From: Caldilineaceae bacterium
GTDB lineage: Bacteria > Chloroflexota > Anaerolineae > Caldilineales > Caldilineaceae
Length of the DNA stretch: 33,632 nucleotides
Reading direction: 5' to 3'
NCBI GenBank assembly: GCA_023384455.1
Contig: JAHDWH010000050.1
Location: 1-33,632 of the forward strand
Numbering within the stretch: the first letter of the stretch is position 1; each line of letters begins with the position of its first letter. A program made the translations under genes and the position numbers. Shown one piece after another: positions 16,057 through 24,431 of this stretch. The notes below the pieces were generated by a model. It made no database searches, was not told the DNA's origin, and worked only from the letters and a program-made list of their open reading frames with translations.

Positions 16057-16866
16057 ATGATTGGACACATACGAGAACTCATTACATATCGAGAATTGAT
16101 TTGGAATCTAACCTTGCGTGAATTGAAGACACGCTATAAGGGCAGTATTTTGGGATTCTTTTGGGGATTGCTCAGTCCGCTGGCAATGATGCTCGTTTTT
16201 ACGTTTGTGTTTACAGTGATGATGCCGAACACACAGGTAGAAAACTTTCCGATATTCGTTCTCACCGGTTTGCTACCCTGGAATTTCTTTACATCTGGGG
16301 TGATGGGTGGAATCAGCAGTGTCGTTGCCAATGGCAATCTGGTCAAAAAAGTCTACTTTCCACGCGAAGTACTCCCAACGGCCAGCGTCCTGTCGAGTAT
16401 GATCAATTTTCTGTTGGCGTTGGTGGTTCTGGCTCTTGCGCTCCTGGTCTTTGGAGCAAAAATCAGCCCGTGGATTTGGCTGTTGCCGCTGATCATCCTT
16501 GTCCAGACGGTTCTAATTCTTGGTATCGTCCTTTTTCTGTGTACGGTGAACGTATTCTATCGAGATACGTTGATGATCGTTGATGTTGTAATGCTGGCCA
16601 GCTTTTTCCTGACCCCAGTCTTCTACCCTATTGACATTCTGCCAAAAAACTACGATCTTTGGGGAGTAACGTTAGATATTCACCGCTGGGTCCGAATCCT
16701 GAATCCAATGGCATCCCTTATCACAGCGTACCGGGATCTCTTTTACTATGGCTATCGAACAGAAATTTATTTTCTGTTGCGTACAATTGCTACATCTATA
16801 GTGTTCCTTGGCCTCGGGTATTGGTTTTTCCTGCGCTTTAGTGGTCGTTTTGGTGAGGAAGTATAA
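16057..16866 (+). CDS. ABC-2 type polysaccharide export permease (Wzm/TagG-like)
   Basis: A 269-aa integral membrane protein of the ABC-2 family used for O-antigen, teichoic acid or capsule export. The amphipathic N-terminal interface helix (YRELIWNLTLRELKTRYKGS) is followed by LGFFWGLLSPLAMML and about six membrane segments; FREV-like KKVYFPREVLP and FYRDTLMIVDVV are typical of the family. It would form the channel for an undecaprenyl-linked glycan with an ATPase partner (Wzt-like). No such ATPase gene is next to it or elsewhere in the window. A TATAAT hexamer at 16015-16020 lies upstream but has no good -35. The ATG at 16057 has only weak Shine-Dalgarno support. Confidence 0.9.
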   Translation: MIGHIRELITYRELIWNLTLRELKTRYKGSILGFFWGLLSPLAMMLVFTFVFTVMMPNTQVENFPIFVLTGLLPWNFFTSGVMGGISSVVANGNLVKKVYFPREVLPTASVLSSMINFLLALVVLALALLVFGAKISPWIWLLPLIILVQTVLILGIVLFLCTVNVFYRDTLMIVDVVMLASFFLTPVFYPIDILPKNYDLWGVTLDIHRWVRILNPMASLITAYRDLFYYGYRTEIYFLLRTIATSIVFLGLGYWFFLRFSGRFGEEV

Positions 16867-16960
16867 GCAAAGTATGGACACCGCATGAAATATGTAGAGT
16901 GGGAGGCGTGCAGGCTGTCGGAAGGCGTGATACGATGCTGTTGGCTATGAAAGGTGCAAA

Positions 16961-18058
16961 ATGCGTAAGCTAAGATACAAGGTTGTGGCATTAGGCTCAT
17001 TGGCGGTTATTCTGACTTTGCTCATGATGACAAAGTTGTCTGCGGCGTCGGCCACCACCAATGGCTTTATCGTCGAGTATGATATTCCAGGGAATGCGTT
17101 GAATCTCGTTGTCGAGGCACCGGGACGCGTCTGGTTTACGCTACCGGAGAGCAGCGCCATCGGTTCTCTGGTCGTGACATCTACTGTGGATTTTACCTTT
17201 CAGCAATTCAACACACCAACAGCAAATAGTCAACCCTACGATCTCGTCTACGATGCTAGTCGGTCGGTTATTTGGTTTTCCGAATTGGCGGGGAATCGAA
17301 TCGGACGCCTAGATATGCATAGTGGGAGCATTCAGGAATATCCAATTCCGACGCTGAGCAGTGAACCGACGGGAATTGCCTTGGGGCCGGATGGTACAAT
17401 CTGGTTTACCGAGCGTGCCGGAAATAAGCTTGGCAATTTCAATCCCAATTCGGCTATATTCACGGAATATGCACTCAATATAGCCAATGCCAAACCTGAA
17501 GATATTGTTGTACAAAAGAATGGGGAAGTTTGGGCGACTGGCCCAAATGTCCACAATATTTTTGGATTTATTCCTGCCAGTCAAGCGATCTTTAATGTTC
17601 CAACCAGCGACATATTTACCGGTGTAATTGTCGAAGAACCGTGGAATGTAATGCTGGACAGTAGTGGCGTTCTCTGGGTGACAACCCGGACGGGCAACCG
17701 TTTGGGACGCTTTATGCCTGGCACTGTAACCTTCTGGCGCTGGTTTGCCATACCGACCGTTCAGAGTGAGCCAACTGGCATCGCGTTCAGCGTTATGGAC
17801 GGTTTATGGCGAATCTGGTTCAGCGCCGGTGGCACAGGACGCGTGGGACAATTGACACTGCGGCCCACTGGCGAAATCGTTGCACTACGACAGTACGCTC
17901 TACCCGCTGCCCATAGTCGCCCGGCAGGACTCGCTGTGGATTTGCAGGGACATGTATGGATTGCAGAAAGCAACAGCCAAAAAATCGCGGAGTGGACTCC
18001 GCCCTATTTTTTCTTTGTCTATCTTTCCTCTATCTTTGCCAACAATCAAGTTTCCTGA
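16961..18058 (+). CDS. Secreted Vgb/NHL-like beta-propeller protein
   Basis: A 365-aa exported protein. The N-terminus is a signal peptide (basic MRKLRYK, then a hydrophobic run VVALGSLAVILTLLMM, likely cut after SAASA). The rest is built of repeated blades of the virginiamycin B lyase type, such as LGPDGTIWFTERAGNKLGNF and SGVLWVTTRTGNRLGRF, each about 40-50 residues. Several blades read xVWxT/WFTE, but the His/Glu catalytic set of true virginiamycin lyase could not be recognised, so a binding role is more likely than lyase activity. The end is hydrophobic (FFFVYLSSIF). AAAGG lies 6 nt before the ATG. Its position between an export permease and two hydrolase-like genes suggests a role at the cell surface. 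Confidence 0.82.
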   Translation: MRKLRYKVVALGSLAVILTLLMMTKLSAASATTNGFIVEYDIPGNALNLVVEAPGRVWFTLPESSAIGSLVVTSTVDFTFQQFNTPTANSQPYDLVYDASRSVIWFSELAGNRIGRLDMHSGSIQEYPIPTLSSEPTGIALGPDGTIWFTERAGNKLGNFNPNSAIFTEYALNIANAKPEDIVVQKNGEVWATGPNVHNIFGFIPASQAIFNVPTSDIFTGVIVEEPWNVMLDSSGVLWVTTRTGNRLGRFMPGTVTFWRWFAIPTVQSEPTGIAFSVMDGLWRIWFSAGGTGRVGQLTLRPTGEIVALRQYALPAAHSRPAGLAVDLQGHVWIAESNSQKIAEWTPPYFFFVYLSSIFANNQVS

Positions 18059-18261
18059 AAAGGTTGTGCTTTCGCTCTTGTTCACGCTTTCAGCCAGATC
18101 TCGAATTTCTAATTTTGACTACTGAACAACATCTGCCCGGTTCATGATAGATCGAACTGGTCTTTCCATCGCTCGACAGGCATCTTGATTGTCCACAGAT
18201 GTGGGCATCTGTTTAGGATGTGTGCCGCAAAGGTATCACACGCTACGAAGGGAGTCTTCTG

Positions 18262-19824
18262 ATGAGTCAAGCACGAAGGACAGGCCGCAAATTGTTGTGT
18301 TCAACTCTCGCTATCTTGTTACTTGCAGCCAGTCTGCTGTTACCAAGAGAGGCCTATGCGGATGAAGTTCCGACAAGTGGGGCTGAGCCAGCCGCTCCTG
18401 GCGCGTTAGGTACGGCACCGCTTTTCGGTGTACAAATGTACGGGAACACAGGCAAGACGGTGAAGTATTTCCCGTTCCTGACCGAAAGTAAGGCGAGTTG
18501 GTTACGGGTGCAGATTCACTGGCGTAGTGTCGAGCCGCTCAATACGACGCCAAACCTGTACAATTGGGCTTCGGTGGACGGAAGTGTAGCAGCAGCACTC
18601 GACACACAAATAAATCTCATTTTGACAATTGAATCCGCCCCTGGTTGGGCTGCTACTCATAAAAATGGACCCATCGATAAGGTTGACATCTCAGAATTTA
18701 CTGAATTCATGCAAGCTCTTGTCGAACGGTACGATGGCGACGGAATTGATGACGCGCCCGGGTCACCGGTGGTCAATTATTTCGAGCTGTACAACGAACC
18801 GGATGGCCATTGTTCTGGCGTCTTTAGGTGGGGTGCTGCCGGAGACAAATATGCCGCAATGCTCAAGGCTATCGCTCCTGCCATCAAGCAAGCCAATCCC
18901 AATGCAAAGACCGTCTTTGGCGGGATTGCCTTCGACTGGTTCAACTCTAAGAGCTGCGACCCCAACGCTCTGACTGATAATTGGCCGGTAAAGGGAGGCC
19001 CATTCGTATTCGAGTTCCTGGACGATGTACTCAAAGCTGGCGGCGGTCAATATTTCGATGTGATGAATTTTCACTTTTACAGTGCATTTGCTCCTAACTG
19101 GACACGTTTTCCAGGATCAAACGGTCTTTCGGTTGGATTGTTGGAAAAAACCAACTACGTGCGCCAAAAATTGCAGGACTATGGCGTCGGCGACAAACCG
19201 ATCATCATCACCGAAGCGGGGCATAACAGCAATCCGACCCCGGGCAATGATACATCTCAGCAAATGCAAGCCCAATTCGTACCTGTTTTGTTCAGTCAGG
19301 GGATGGCAGGAAGGTTGCAGATATTGATATGGTGGTTATTGTATGATCTAACGTTAGATGACTATCCATTTCAAAATGGCCTAGTCACTAGAGGCGATCC
19401 AATCCCAGAAAAGAAACTTGCCTTTGATGCCTACAAGACAGCCGTCACTCAGCTTGGTTCGGCAAGTTTTGTGCGGACATTGTCTGCAGCCGAAACCGGT
19501 CTTCCGCTCAACGGTTTCCCGACAATGGAGGCATACAAATTCCACGAGCTTACATCAAACAACACGCTGAAGCGCATAATCTACACGGCCTGGCTTGACC
19601 CCATGTGGGAAGAAGCGAACAAGACGCCAAAGCCGCTGAAGTTACCGGCAAAGCAGGTAACCATTCGCGACATCTACGGCACGGTAAAAGCAACGATCCA
19701 AGACGCCGACGATGGCAAGATGGATAACAGGACGACAGTCGGCATCACCGGAGAGCCTGTCTACATCGAAGTCGATCCTGCTGATAACATTAATCTCCTT
19801 TTCCTATCCCGTATCAGCAGATGA
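18262..19824 (+). CDS. Secreted glycoside-hydrolase-like TIM-barrel protein
   Basis: A 520-aa protein with a signal peptide (SQARRTGRKLLCSTLAILLLAASL, probable cleavage after AYA). It continues as a clan GH-A style barrel: LFGVQMYGN, WLRVQIHWRSVEP, then ELYNEPDG with the candidate acid/base E179, and IIITEAGH with the candidate nucleophile E318. FEFLDDVLKAGG and DVMNFHFYSA between them fit a GH39/GH5-like order. It would cut a glycosidic bond outside the cell; exact family and substrate are not assignable by eye. The start is ATG 18262 because GGAG precedes it; a GTG 14 codons upstream is open but unlikely. The last residues are INLLFLSRISR, hydrophobic then basic. Confidence 0.82.
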   Translation: MSQARRTGRKLLCSTLAILLLAASLLLPREAYADEVPTSGAEPAAPGALGTAPLFGVQMYGNTGKTVKYFPFLTESKASWLRVQIHWRSVEPLNTTPNLYNWASVDGSVAAALDTQINLILTIESAPGWAATHKNGPIDKVDISEFTEFMQALVERYDGDGIDDAPGSPVVNYFELYNEPDGHCSGVFRWGAAGDKYAAMLKAIAPAIKQANPNAKTVFGGIAFDWFNSKSCDPNALTDNWPVKGGPFVFEFLDDVLKAGGGQYFDVMNFHFYSAFAPNWTRFPGSNGLSVGLLEKTNYVRQKLQDYGVGDKPIIITEAGHNSNPTPGNDTSQQMQAQFVPVLFSQGMAGRLQILIWWLLYDLTLDDYPFQNGLVTRGDPIPEKKLAFDAYKTAVTQLGSASFVRTLSAAETGLPLNGFPTMEAYKFHELTSNNTLKRIIYTAWLDPMWEEANKTPKPLKLPAKQVTIRDIYGTVKATIQDADDGKMDNRTTVGITGEPVYIEVDPADNINLLFLSRISR

Positions 19825-19855
19825 CGAGATGGTTTGGTTTCCGATTTGACACAGT

Positions 19856-19895
19856 TCGAAGAAGCAGAGATAAATGACCGTCTCTGCTTCTTCGA
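19856..19895. terminator. Strong 15-bp stem-loop between the two hydrolase-like genes
   Basis: A perfect 15-bp stem (19856-19870 with 19881-19895, starting TCGAAGAAGCAGAGA) and a 10-nt loop, 30 bp after the preceding stop. There is no U-run on either side, so it may be a Rho-independent-like terminator of low efficiency or an mRNA 3'-end stabiliser. Confidence 0.55.
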
Positions 19896-19963
19896 TTCTG
19901 CATCACGGGCATTCTGTGCGCATTATGGTATGATGGGGAACACGAATTACATCGCCAGGCGGT

Positions 19964-21679
19964 GTGACTACGGAGAGGGAACGAGAGTTGATTGATAAAT
20001 TTCTACGAAATAGCAGTGGGAGTGCTGTGGGACTTATTGTGCTGGTAGCTCTGTTTTGGATGATACAATCCAGCGTCCAAACAACCGCGGTCGGTGCTTA
20101 CTCTATTTCAAACATGCCTATCCCAGAGACAAGCCGGGCAGATTCGCCGCACTTGTACCACCCCAGCGTCAATGTCACAGAGGTCCTCACCTCTTTTGCA
20201 CCAGCGTTTCAGGCTGTTGTCTGGAGTGTAGACGCTACCACATCGTTGACTTCGCAAAATACTAAGGGGGCCAGCTATTTGCCGGTTGTCTATCGAGCGT
20301 CTGCGCAACAGACCGGGCAGACAGACCCGCCGCCCTTGTGTCGTTTTGGTGTCAACGCAACCGGAGCACTCGCCCCATTACCGTTGAAAGACTTACGTGT
20401 TGGCTGGTATGTGAATTACCGCGCATCTTCATCCCCGGAACGCCCAGGCGGAATCGAATATCTGCCGATCATTCGGCTGACCCAAACTGGCACAGACAGC
20501 TACTCGTATCTGCCCCAGGAAACAGAGTTAATTCAGGCAATTGTAGCGAATCCTGGCACCGGTTGGCTTATTGGCAACGAGCCGGATCGGCGTATCTACC
20601 AAGACGATATTACGCCGGATGTATACGCTCAGGCATATCACAAACTACATGAGCTAATTAAATCAACCGATCCCACTGCACAGATTTTCGCCGGTTCGAT
20701 TGTGCAGCCTACACCTGTGCGTCTTAAGTATCTGGACATGGTGCTAAGCGCGTATCGCAACCGATACGGCACTTTAATGCCGGTTGACGGCTGGAGCATT
20801 CACAACTTTATTCTTAATGAAGCAAGCTGCGAGCACTTCCCAGCCTCTCAATGTTGGGGCGCGGATATTCCTCCGGGTGTCGATGACAAGGAGGGGCTGC
20901 GCCTCGATGTGCAGGATAACGATAATTTTACCCTGTTTCAAGAGCAGATCGAGCGTTTCCGCCGTTGGATGACGGACAAAGGATATGGCGGTCTGCCCGT
21001 TTACTTGTCAGAGTATGGGGTATTGATGCCCGCGGGCTACGGTTTTCAGCCCGACTTCACTGCGGATCGTGTCAATGCCTTTATGGACAAGACGTTTGAC
21101 TATATGCTTACCACAACTGATCCCATCCACGGCAATCCCAACGATGGGCATCGGCTGATACAACGCTTCTCCTGGTATAGCACCACTGATACAACCTACA
21201 ACGGGCGTCTGTTCGATCCGGGTACATCTGGACCTACAGATATCGGTAACAATTACGCCGACTACACAAAATCGCTTTCAGCCACAGTTGACTTTTATCC
21301 ATCGCGTATCTTCTCGTATCCCTCTGGGCCGAGTTCACAGAGTGAGCCGATAACATTAACGCTAAAAGCAACGATAGCCAATAGCGGCAACACCTTATCA
21401 GCATATCAAGTGCGTATACAATTCTATGGCGGAGACCCCAGTACGGACGGCAGACAGATCGGCGTGGATCAAACAATGACCTTGACCGGATGTGGTGACA
21501 ATCAAACGGCCCAGGTGGAGTGGGCCAACGTGCCGCCGGGTAGCCATCCGATTTATGTGCGTGTCGAAGCGGTGGACACTATGACACCTGAGCCGGAGAC
21601 AGCCAAAAGCAACAATACGAGGAGTCAGATTATCCTGGTGGGAGCGAAAGGCGTCTTTATGCCGATCATCAGTCGTTGA
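19964..21679 (+). CDS. Membrane-anchored glycoside-hydrolase-like protein with C-terminal Ig-like domain
   Basis: A 571-aa protein. One N-terminal hydrophobic helix (AVGLIVLVALFWMIQ, about 20-35) follows a charged cytoplasmic start and acts as a signal anchor. After a low-complexity linker comes a TIM-barrel-like region with WLIGNEPDRR (E206, candidate acid/base) and VYLSEYGVLMP (E350, candidate nucleophile), then FSWYSTTD. The last 130 residues look like a CARDB/Ig-like domain (LKATIANSGNTLSAYQVRI, VEWANVPPGSHPIYVRVEA). It ends GVFMPIISR, and internal YLPVVYR and YLPIIR occur in the linker. GTG 19964 is the only reasonable start and has a weak Shine-Dalgarno. The carbohydrate substrate is unknown; a surface role in trimming the local glycan is inferred. 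Confidence 0.75.
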   Translation: MTTERERELIDKFLRNSSGSAVGLIVLVALFWMIQSSVQTTAVGAYSISNMPIPETSRADSPHLYHPSVNVTEVLTSFAPAFQAVVWSVDATTSLTSQNTKGASYLPVVYRASAQQTGQTDPPPLCRFGVNATGALAPLPLKDLRVGWYVNYRASSSPERPGGIEYLPIIRLTQTGTDSYSYLPQETELIQAIVANPGTGWLIGNEPDRRIYQDDITPDVYAQAYHKLHELIKSTDPTAQIFAGSIVQPTPVRLKYLDMVLSAYRNRYGTLMPVDGWSIHNFILNEASCEHFPASQCWGADIPPGVDDKEGLRLDVQDNDNFTLFQEQIERFRRWMTDKGYGGLPVYLSEYGVLMPAGYGFQPDFTADRVNAFMDKTFDYMLTTTDPIHGNPNDGHRLIQRFSWYSTTDTTYNGRLFDPGTSGPTDIGNNYADYTKSLSATVDFYPSRIFSYPSGPSSQSEPITLTLKATIANSGNTLSAYQVRIQFYGGDPSTDGRQIGVDQTMTLTGCGDNQTAQVEWANVPPGSHPIYVRVEAVDTMTPEPETAKSNNTRSQIILVGAKGVFMPIISR

Positions 21680-21830
21680 GGGGTACGCATTCCAACACGA
21701 GCGGTCCGTTCGTCGACAACGTGCTTGACCAAATAGCTGTAAAGGGATAGGAGTCAAACTCTAGTGAGCCGTGCCGTGCAACAAGTCACACGCCAAACAC
21801 GTGATAAATCGTGTGTCGAGAGGACAGCCT

Positions 21831-23279
21831 GTGGCCTCTCGTATTGTTGATCGTACCGTTTTGCTCATCAGCCACGAAATGGTGGGCAAGCATATGGCAG
21901 GTCCGGGGATTCGCTACTATCATCTGGCGACTGTGTTGGCCCGCCATTTCAACCTGACTTTGGCGATTCCCCGCCAGCCAGACCCGTCCGCTGCCATTTC
22001 TATCAACAAACTTGGGTTTTCAGAATTTCCTGTCGTCTCATACGTGCGCGGTTCTTGGGAGACCATTGAGGCCCATGTACGGCAAACGGAGATAGTGATC
22101 CTCCCTAGCGATACGGCAGCGGATTTTCCCCAATTGGCACATTCGGATGCATCTCTGGTCGTCGATGGCTACGATCCCCTGCTGCCCGAGTGGCTGGCCC
22201 TTTACGGCGTTACCGAGTCAGAGAGCGGCGGCCAGCATTGGCGGCAACGAATGCACGCATTGCACCATCAACATCGGATGGGTGATTTTTTTATTTGCGC
22301 CAGCGAACGCCAACGTGATTGGTGGTTGGGCATGTTGGAGGCCCACGGACGCATTAACCCGTGGACATTTCGGGAAGATAGTTCGCTGCGCAGGCTCATC
22401 GATGTGGTCGCCTATGGCCTGCCCGATGGTGAGCCGACTTGGACCCGACCTGTCCTCAAAGGCATTTGGCCTGGTATTGGCCCAGATGACAAAGTGATTC
22501 TGTGGGGGGGGGGGCTTTGGCTTTGGCTCGACCCACTCACTGCGATCCGCGCTGTGGCTGTTCTCTGGCAACAGCGGCAGGATGTGCGTTTGGTCTTTCC
22601 AGGTACCCGGCATCCGAACCCACTCTTGGGTGATATTAGCAGCCATAATCAGGCGGCCAAATCCTTGGCTCTGGAGTTGGGACTGCTTGACAAAGCGATT
22701 TTTTTTGGCGATTGGGTAGCTTATGAAGACTGGGCAAATGTGCTATTGGAAGCAGATGTCGCGTTGAGTCTGCATTTTGACACAGTTGAGACGCGTCTGG
22801 CTTTTCGCAGTCGGGTGCTAGAGTATATTTGGGCCGGACTGCCTATTATAGCAACCACAGGTGATGCAACCGGTGAACTGGTGGAGCACTTTGGGCTGGG
22901 AACGGTTGTTGACTATACCGACACCGACGCCGTAGCCCAGTCAATTGGACGCCTGCTTGAAAAGCCGCGCGACGCTCTGAAAGACGCCTTTGCAGAGGCC
23001 AGACGGGAACTGCGTTGGGAGGCTGTGGCCCAGCCGTTGATCGCTTTCTGTAGGCAGCCACGCCGTGCGCCAGATCGAACAGCATTGGGCGACACTATCG
23101 GCAACCCCGCAACAGTTGATACCATCCATTCTCTGGCAGGGCAGGTGGACGCGCAGAAGCAGGTGATTGCCCATTTGCAGGTGCGGAATGAACAACAATC
23201 GCGCCTGATTCGCGCCTATGAGCAGGGGAAATTCATGCGTTTCATGCGCTGGCTGTCTTCAGTGCGGCCTGGTGTGTAG
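21831..23279 (+). CDS. GT4-like glycosyltransferase with AYEQGKF C-terminal tail
   Basis: About 482 aa. The N-terminal region ISHEMVGKHMAGPGIRYYHL is the donor/acceptor loop seen in GT4-like enzymes of polysaccharide loci; ILWGGGLWLWLDPLTAIRAV and the C-terminal YIWAGLPIIATTGDATGELV belong to the donor domain. After the catalytic domains comes a linker (TIHSLAGQVDAQKQVIAHLQ, coiled-coil-like) and the tail LIRAYEQGKFMRFMRWL. GTG 21831 is preferred because AGAGGA lies 6 nt upstream; the frame is open to GTG 21771. The codons for WGGG contain an uninterrupted run of 11 G (about 22504-22514), a likely slippage site. The sugar transferred is unknown. Confidence 0.83.
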   Translation: MASRIVDRTVLLISHEMVGKHMAGPGIRYYHLATVLARHFNLTLAIPRQPDPSAAISINKLGFSEFPVVSYVRGSWETIEAHVRQTEIVILPSDTAADFPQLAHSDASLVVDGYDPLLPEWLALYGVTESESGGQHWRQRMHALHHQHRMGDFFICASERQRDWWLGMLEAHGRINPWTFREDSSLRRLIDVVAYGLPDGEPTWTRPVLKGIWPGIGPDDKVILWGGGLWLWLDPLTAIRAVAVLWQQRQDVRLVFPGTRHPNPLLGDISSHNQAAKSLALELGLLDKAIFFGDWVAYEDWANVLLEADVALSLHFDTVETRLAFRSRVLEYIWAGLPIIATTGDATGELVEHFGLGTVVDYTDTDAVAQSIGRLLEKPRDALKDAFAEARRELRWEAVAQPLIAFCRQPRRAPDRTALGDTIGNPATVDTIHSLAGQVDAQKQVIAHLQVRNEQQSRLIRAYEQGKFMRFMRWLSSVRPGV

Positions 23280-23372
23280 CGGTGCAATCACCCTTCGCGA
23301 CATCCTGCAGGATCGGCTTTGGGATACAAATCGGCAAAATTATCGCAAGAAAAAAATGCGTAAGGAATGGGC

Positions 23373-24404
23373 ATGGGCAAAGTACTGATTACCGGCGGTG
23401 GCGGCTTCATTGGCTCCAATCTGGCAGACCGTCTGTTGCGCGAAGGGCACGAAGTGACAATCTTTGACAATCTTTCTCGTTCCGGCGGCGAATCCAATGT
23501 ACGCTGGCTGAGAGAAGGCCATGGGGACGGTACCTTTCGGCTGGTGCGGGCCGATCTGCGCGATTTCGACGCTCTGCAGCGAGCCGCCGAGGGGGCACAG
23601 CGCATTTATCACCTGGCCGGGCAAGTGGCAGTGACCACATCCGTACGCAATCCGCGCATGGATTTCGAGGACAACGCCCTTGGCACTTTCAATGCCCTGG
23701 AAGCAGCCCGTCTGGCCGGCGATGATCCCATCTTCCTCTACACAAGCACCAATAAAGTCTACGGTGGCATGGAAGAAGTGGCGGTTGAGAAGGGAGAAAC
23801 CAGTTACCACTACGCCAATCTGCCCCACGGCGTGCCAGAGAGCCAGCCTCTGGATTTCCATTCGCCCTATGGCTGTTCCAAGGGGGCGGGAGATCAGTAC
23901 ACCCGGGACTATGCGCGTATCTACGGCCTGCGGACTGTCGTCCTGCGCCAATCGTGCATCTACGGCTACCGTCAGTTTGGTATTGAGGATCAGGGCTGGG
24001 TGGCCTGGTTTATCATCGCCGCACTCAAGGGACGGTCCATCTCCATTTACGGCGACGGCAAACAGGTGCGGGATGTGCTGTTCGTGGACGATCTGCTAGA
24101 CGCTTATGATGCCGCTGTGCATAATATCGACGTGGCTGCCGGCCAAGTTTACAACATCGGCGGTGGCCCGGACATCACTATGAGCATCTGGGCCGAGTTT
24201 GGCCCGTTGCTGGAGAAACTGCTGGGTAGAACTATTCCTGTGACCTACGCGGACTGGCGACCTGGCGATCAGCGCATCTATATCAGTGACATTCGCAAGG
24301 CGGCCCGGCAATTAGGCTGGGTACCTCAGATCTCGGTCGAAGAGGGCGTCACCCGACTCTTCACGTGGATCCGCGACAATCAGCGCCTCTTTTCCCATCT
24401 GTAG
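23373..24404 (+). CDS. NAD-dependent epimerase, CDP-tyvelose/paratose 2-epimerase-like
   Basis: A 343-aa extended SDR. NAD motif GGGGFIG (8-14), YHLAGQVAVTTS, and the catalytic Y166-G-C-S-K170. The stretch CIYGYRQFGIEDQGWVAWF is characteristic of CDP-paratose/tyvelose 2-epimerases (RfbE), which differ from GalE in this loop. YGDGKQVRDVLFVDDLLDAY and the C-terminal DWRPGDQRIYISDI are common to the family. It would provide an unusual NDP-sugar for the glycan. ATG 23373 is preferred over ATG 23367 because AAGGA (23362-23366) lies 6 nt from the former and touches the latter. The other steps of CDP-dideoxysugar synthesis are not in the window. Confidence 0.87.
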   Translation: MGKVLITGGGGFIGSNLADRLLREGHEVTIFDNLSRSGGESNVRWLREGHGDGTFRLVRADLRDFDALQRAAEGAQRIYHLAGQVAVTTSVRNPRMDFEDNALGTFNALEAARLAGDDPIFLYTSTNKVYGGMEEVAVEKGETSYHYANLPHGVPESQPLDFHSPYGCSKGAGDQYTRDYARIYGLRTVVLRQSCIYGYRQFGIEDQGWVAWFIIAALKGRSISIYGDGKQVRDVLFVDDLLDAYDAAVHNIDVAAGQVYNIGGGPDITMSIWAEFGPLLEKLLGRTIPVTYADWRPGDQRIYISDIRKAARQLGWVPQISVEEGVTRLFTWIRDNQRLFSHL

Positions 24405-24431
24405 AATCTGTACTCTCGAAGCGACCATACG

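Noticed and set aside
16961-18058. True virginiamycin B lyase (antibiotic resistance)
   Set aside because: Blade repeats fit the fold, but I could not identify the catalytic His/Glu set, and the protein has a signal peptide and sits in a glycan locus.
19846-19875. TTGACA with a GATAAA at 17-nt spacing as a promoter for the 19964 gene
   Set aside because: The -10 is a poor match and lies inside the arm of a 15-bp stem-loop, about 90 nt from the start codon; coincidence is likely.
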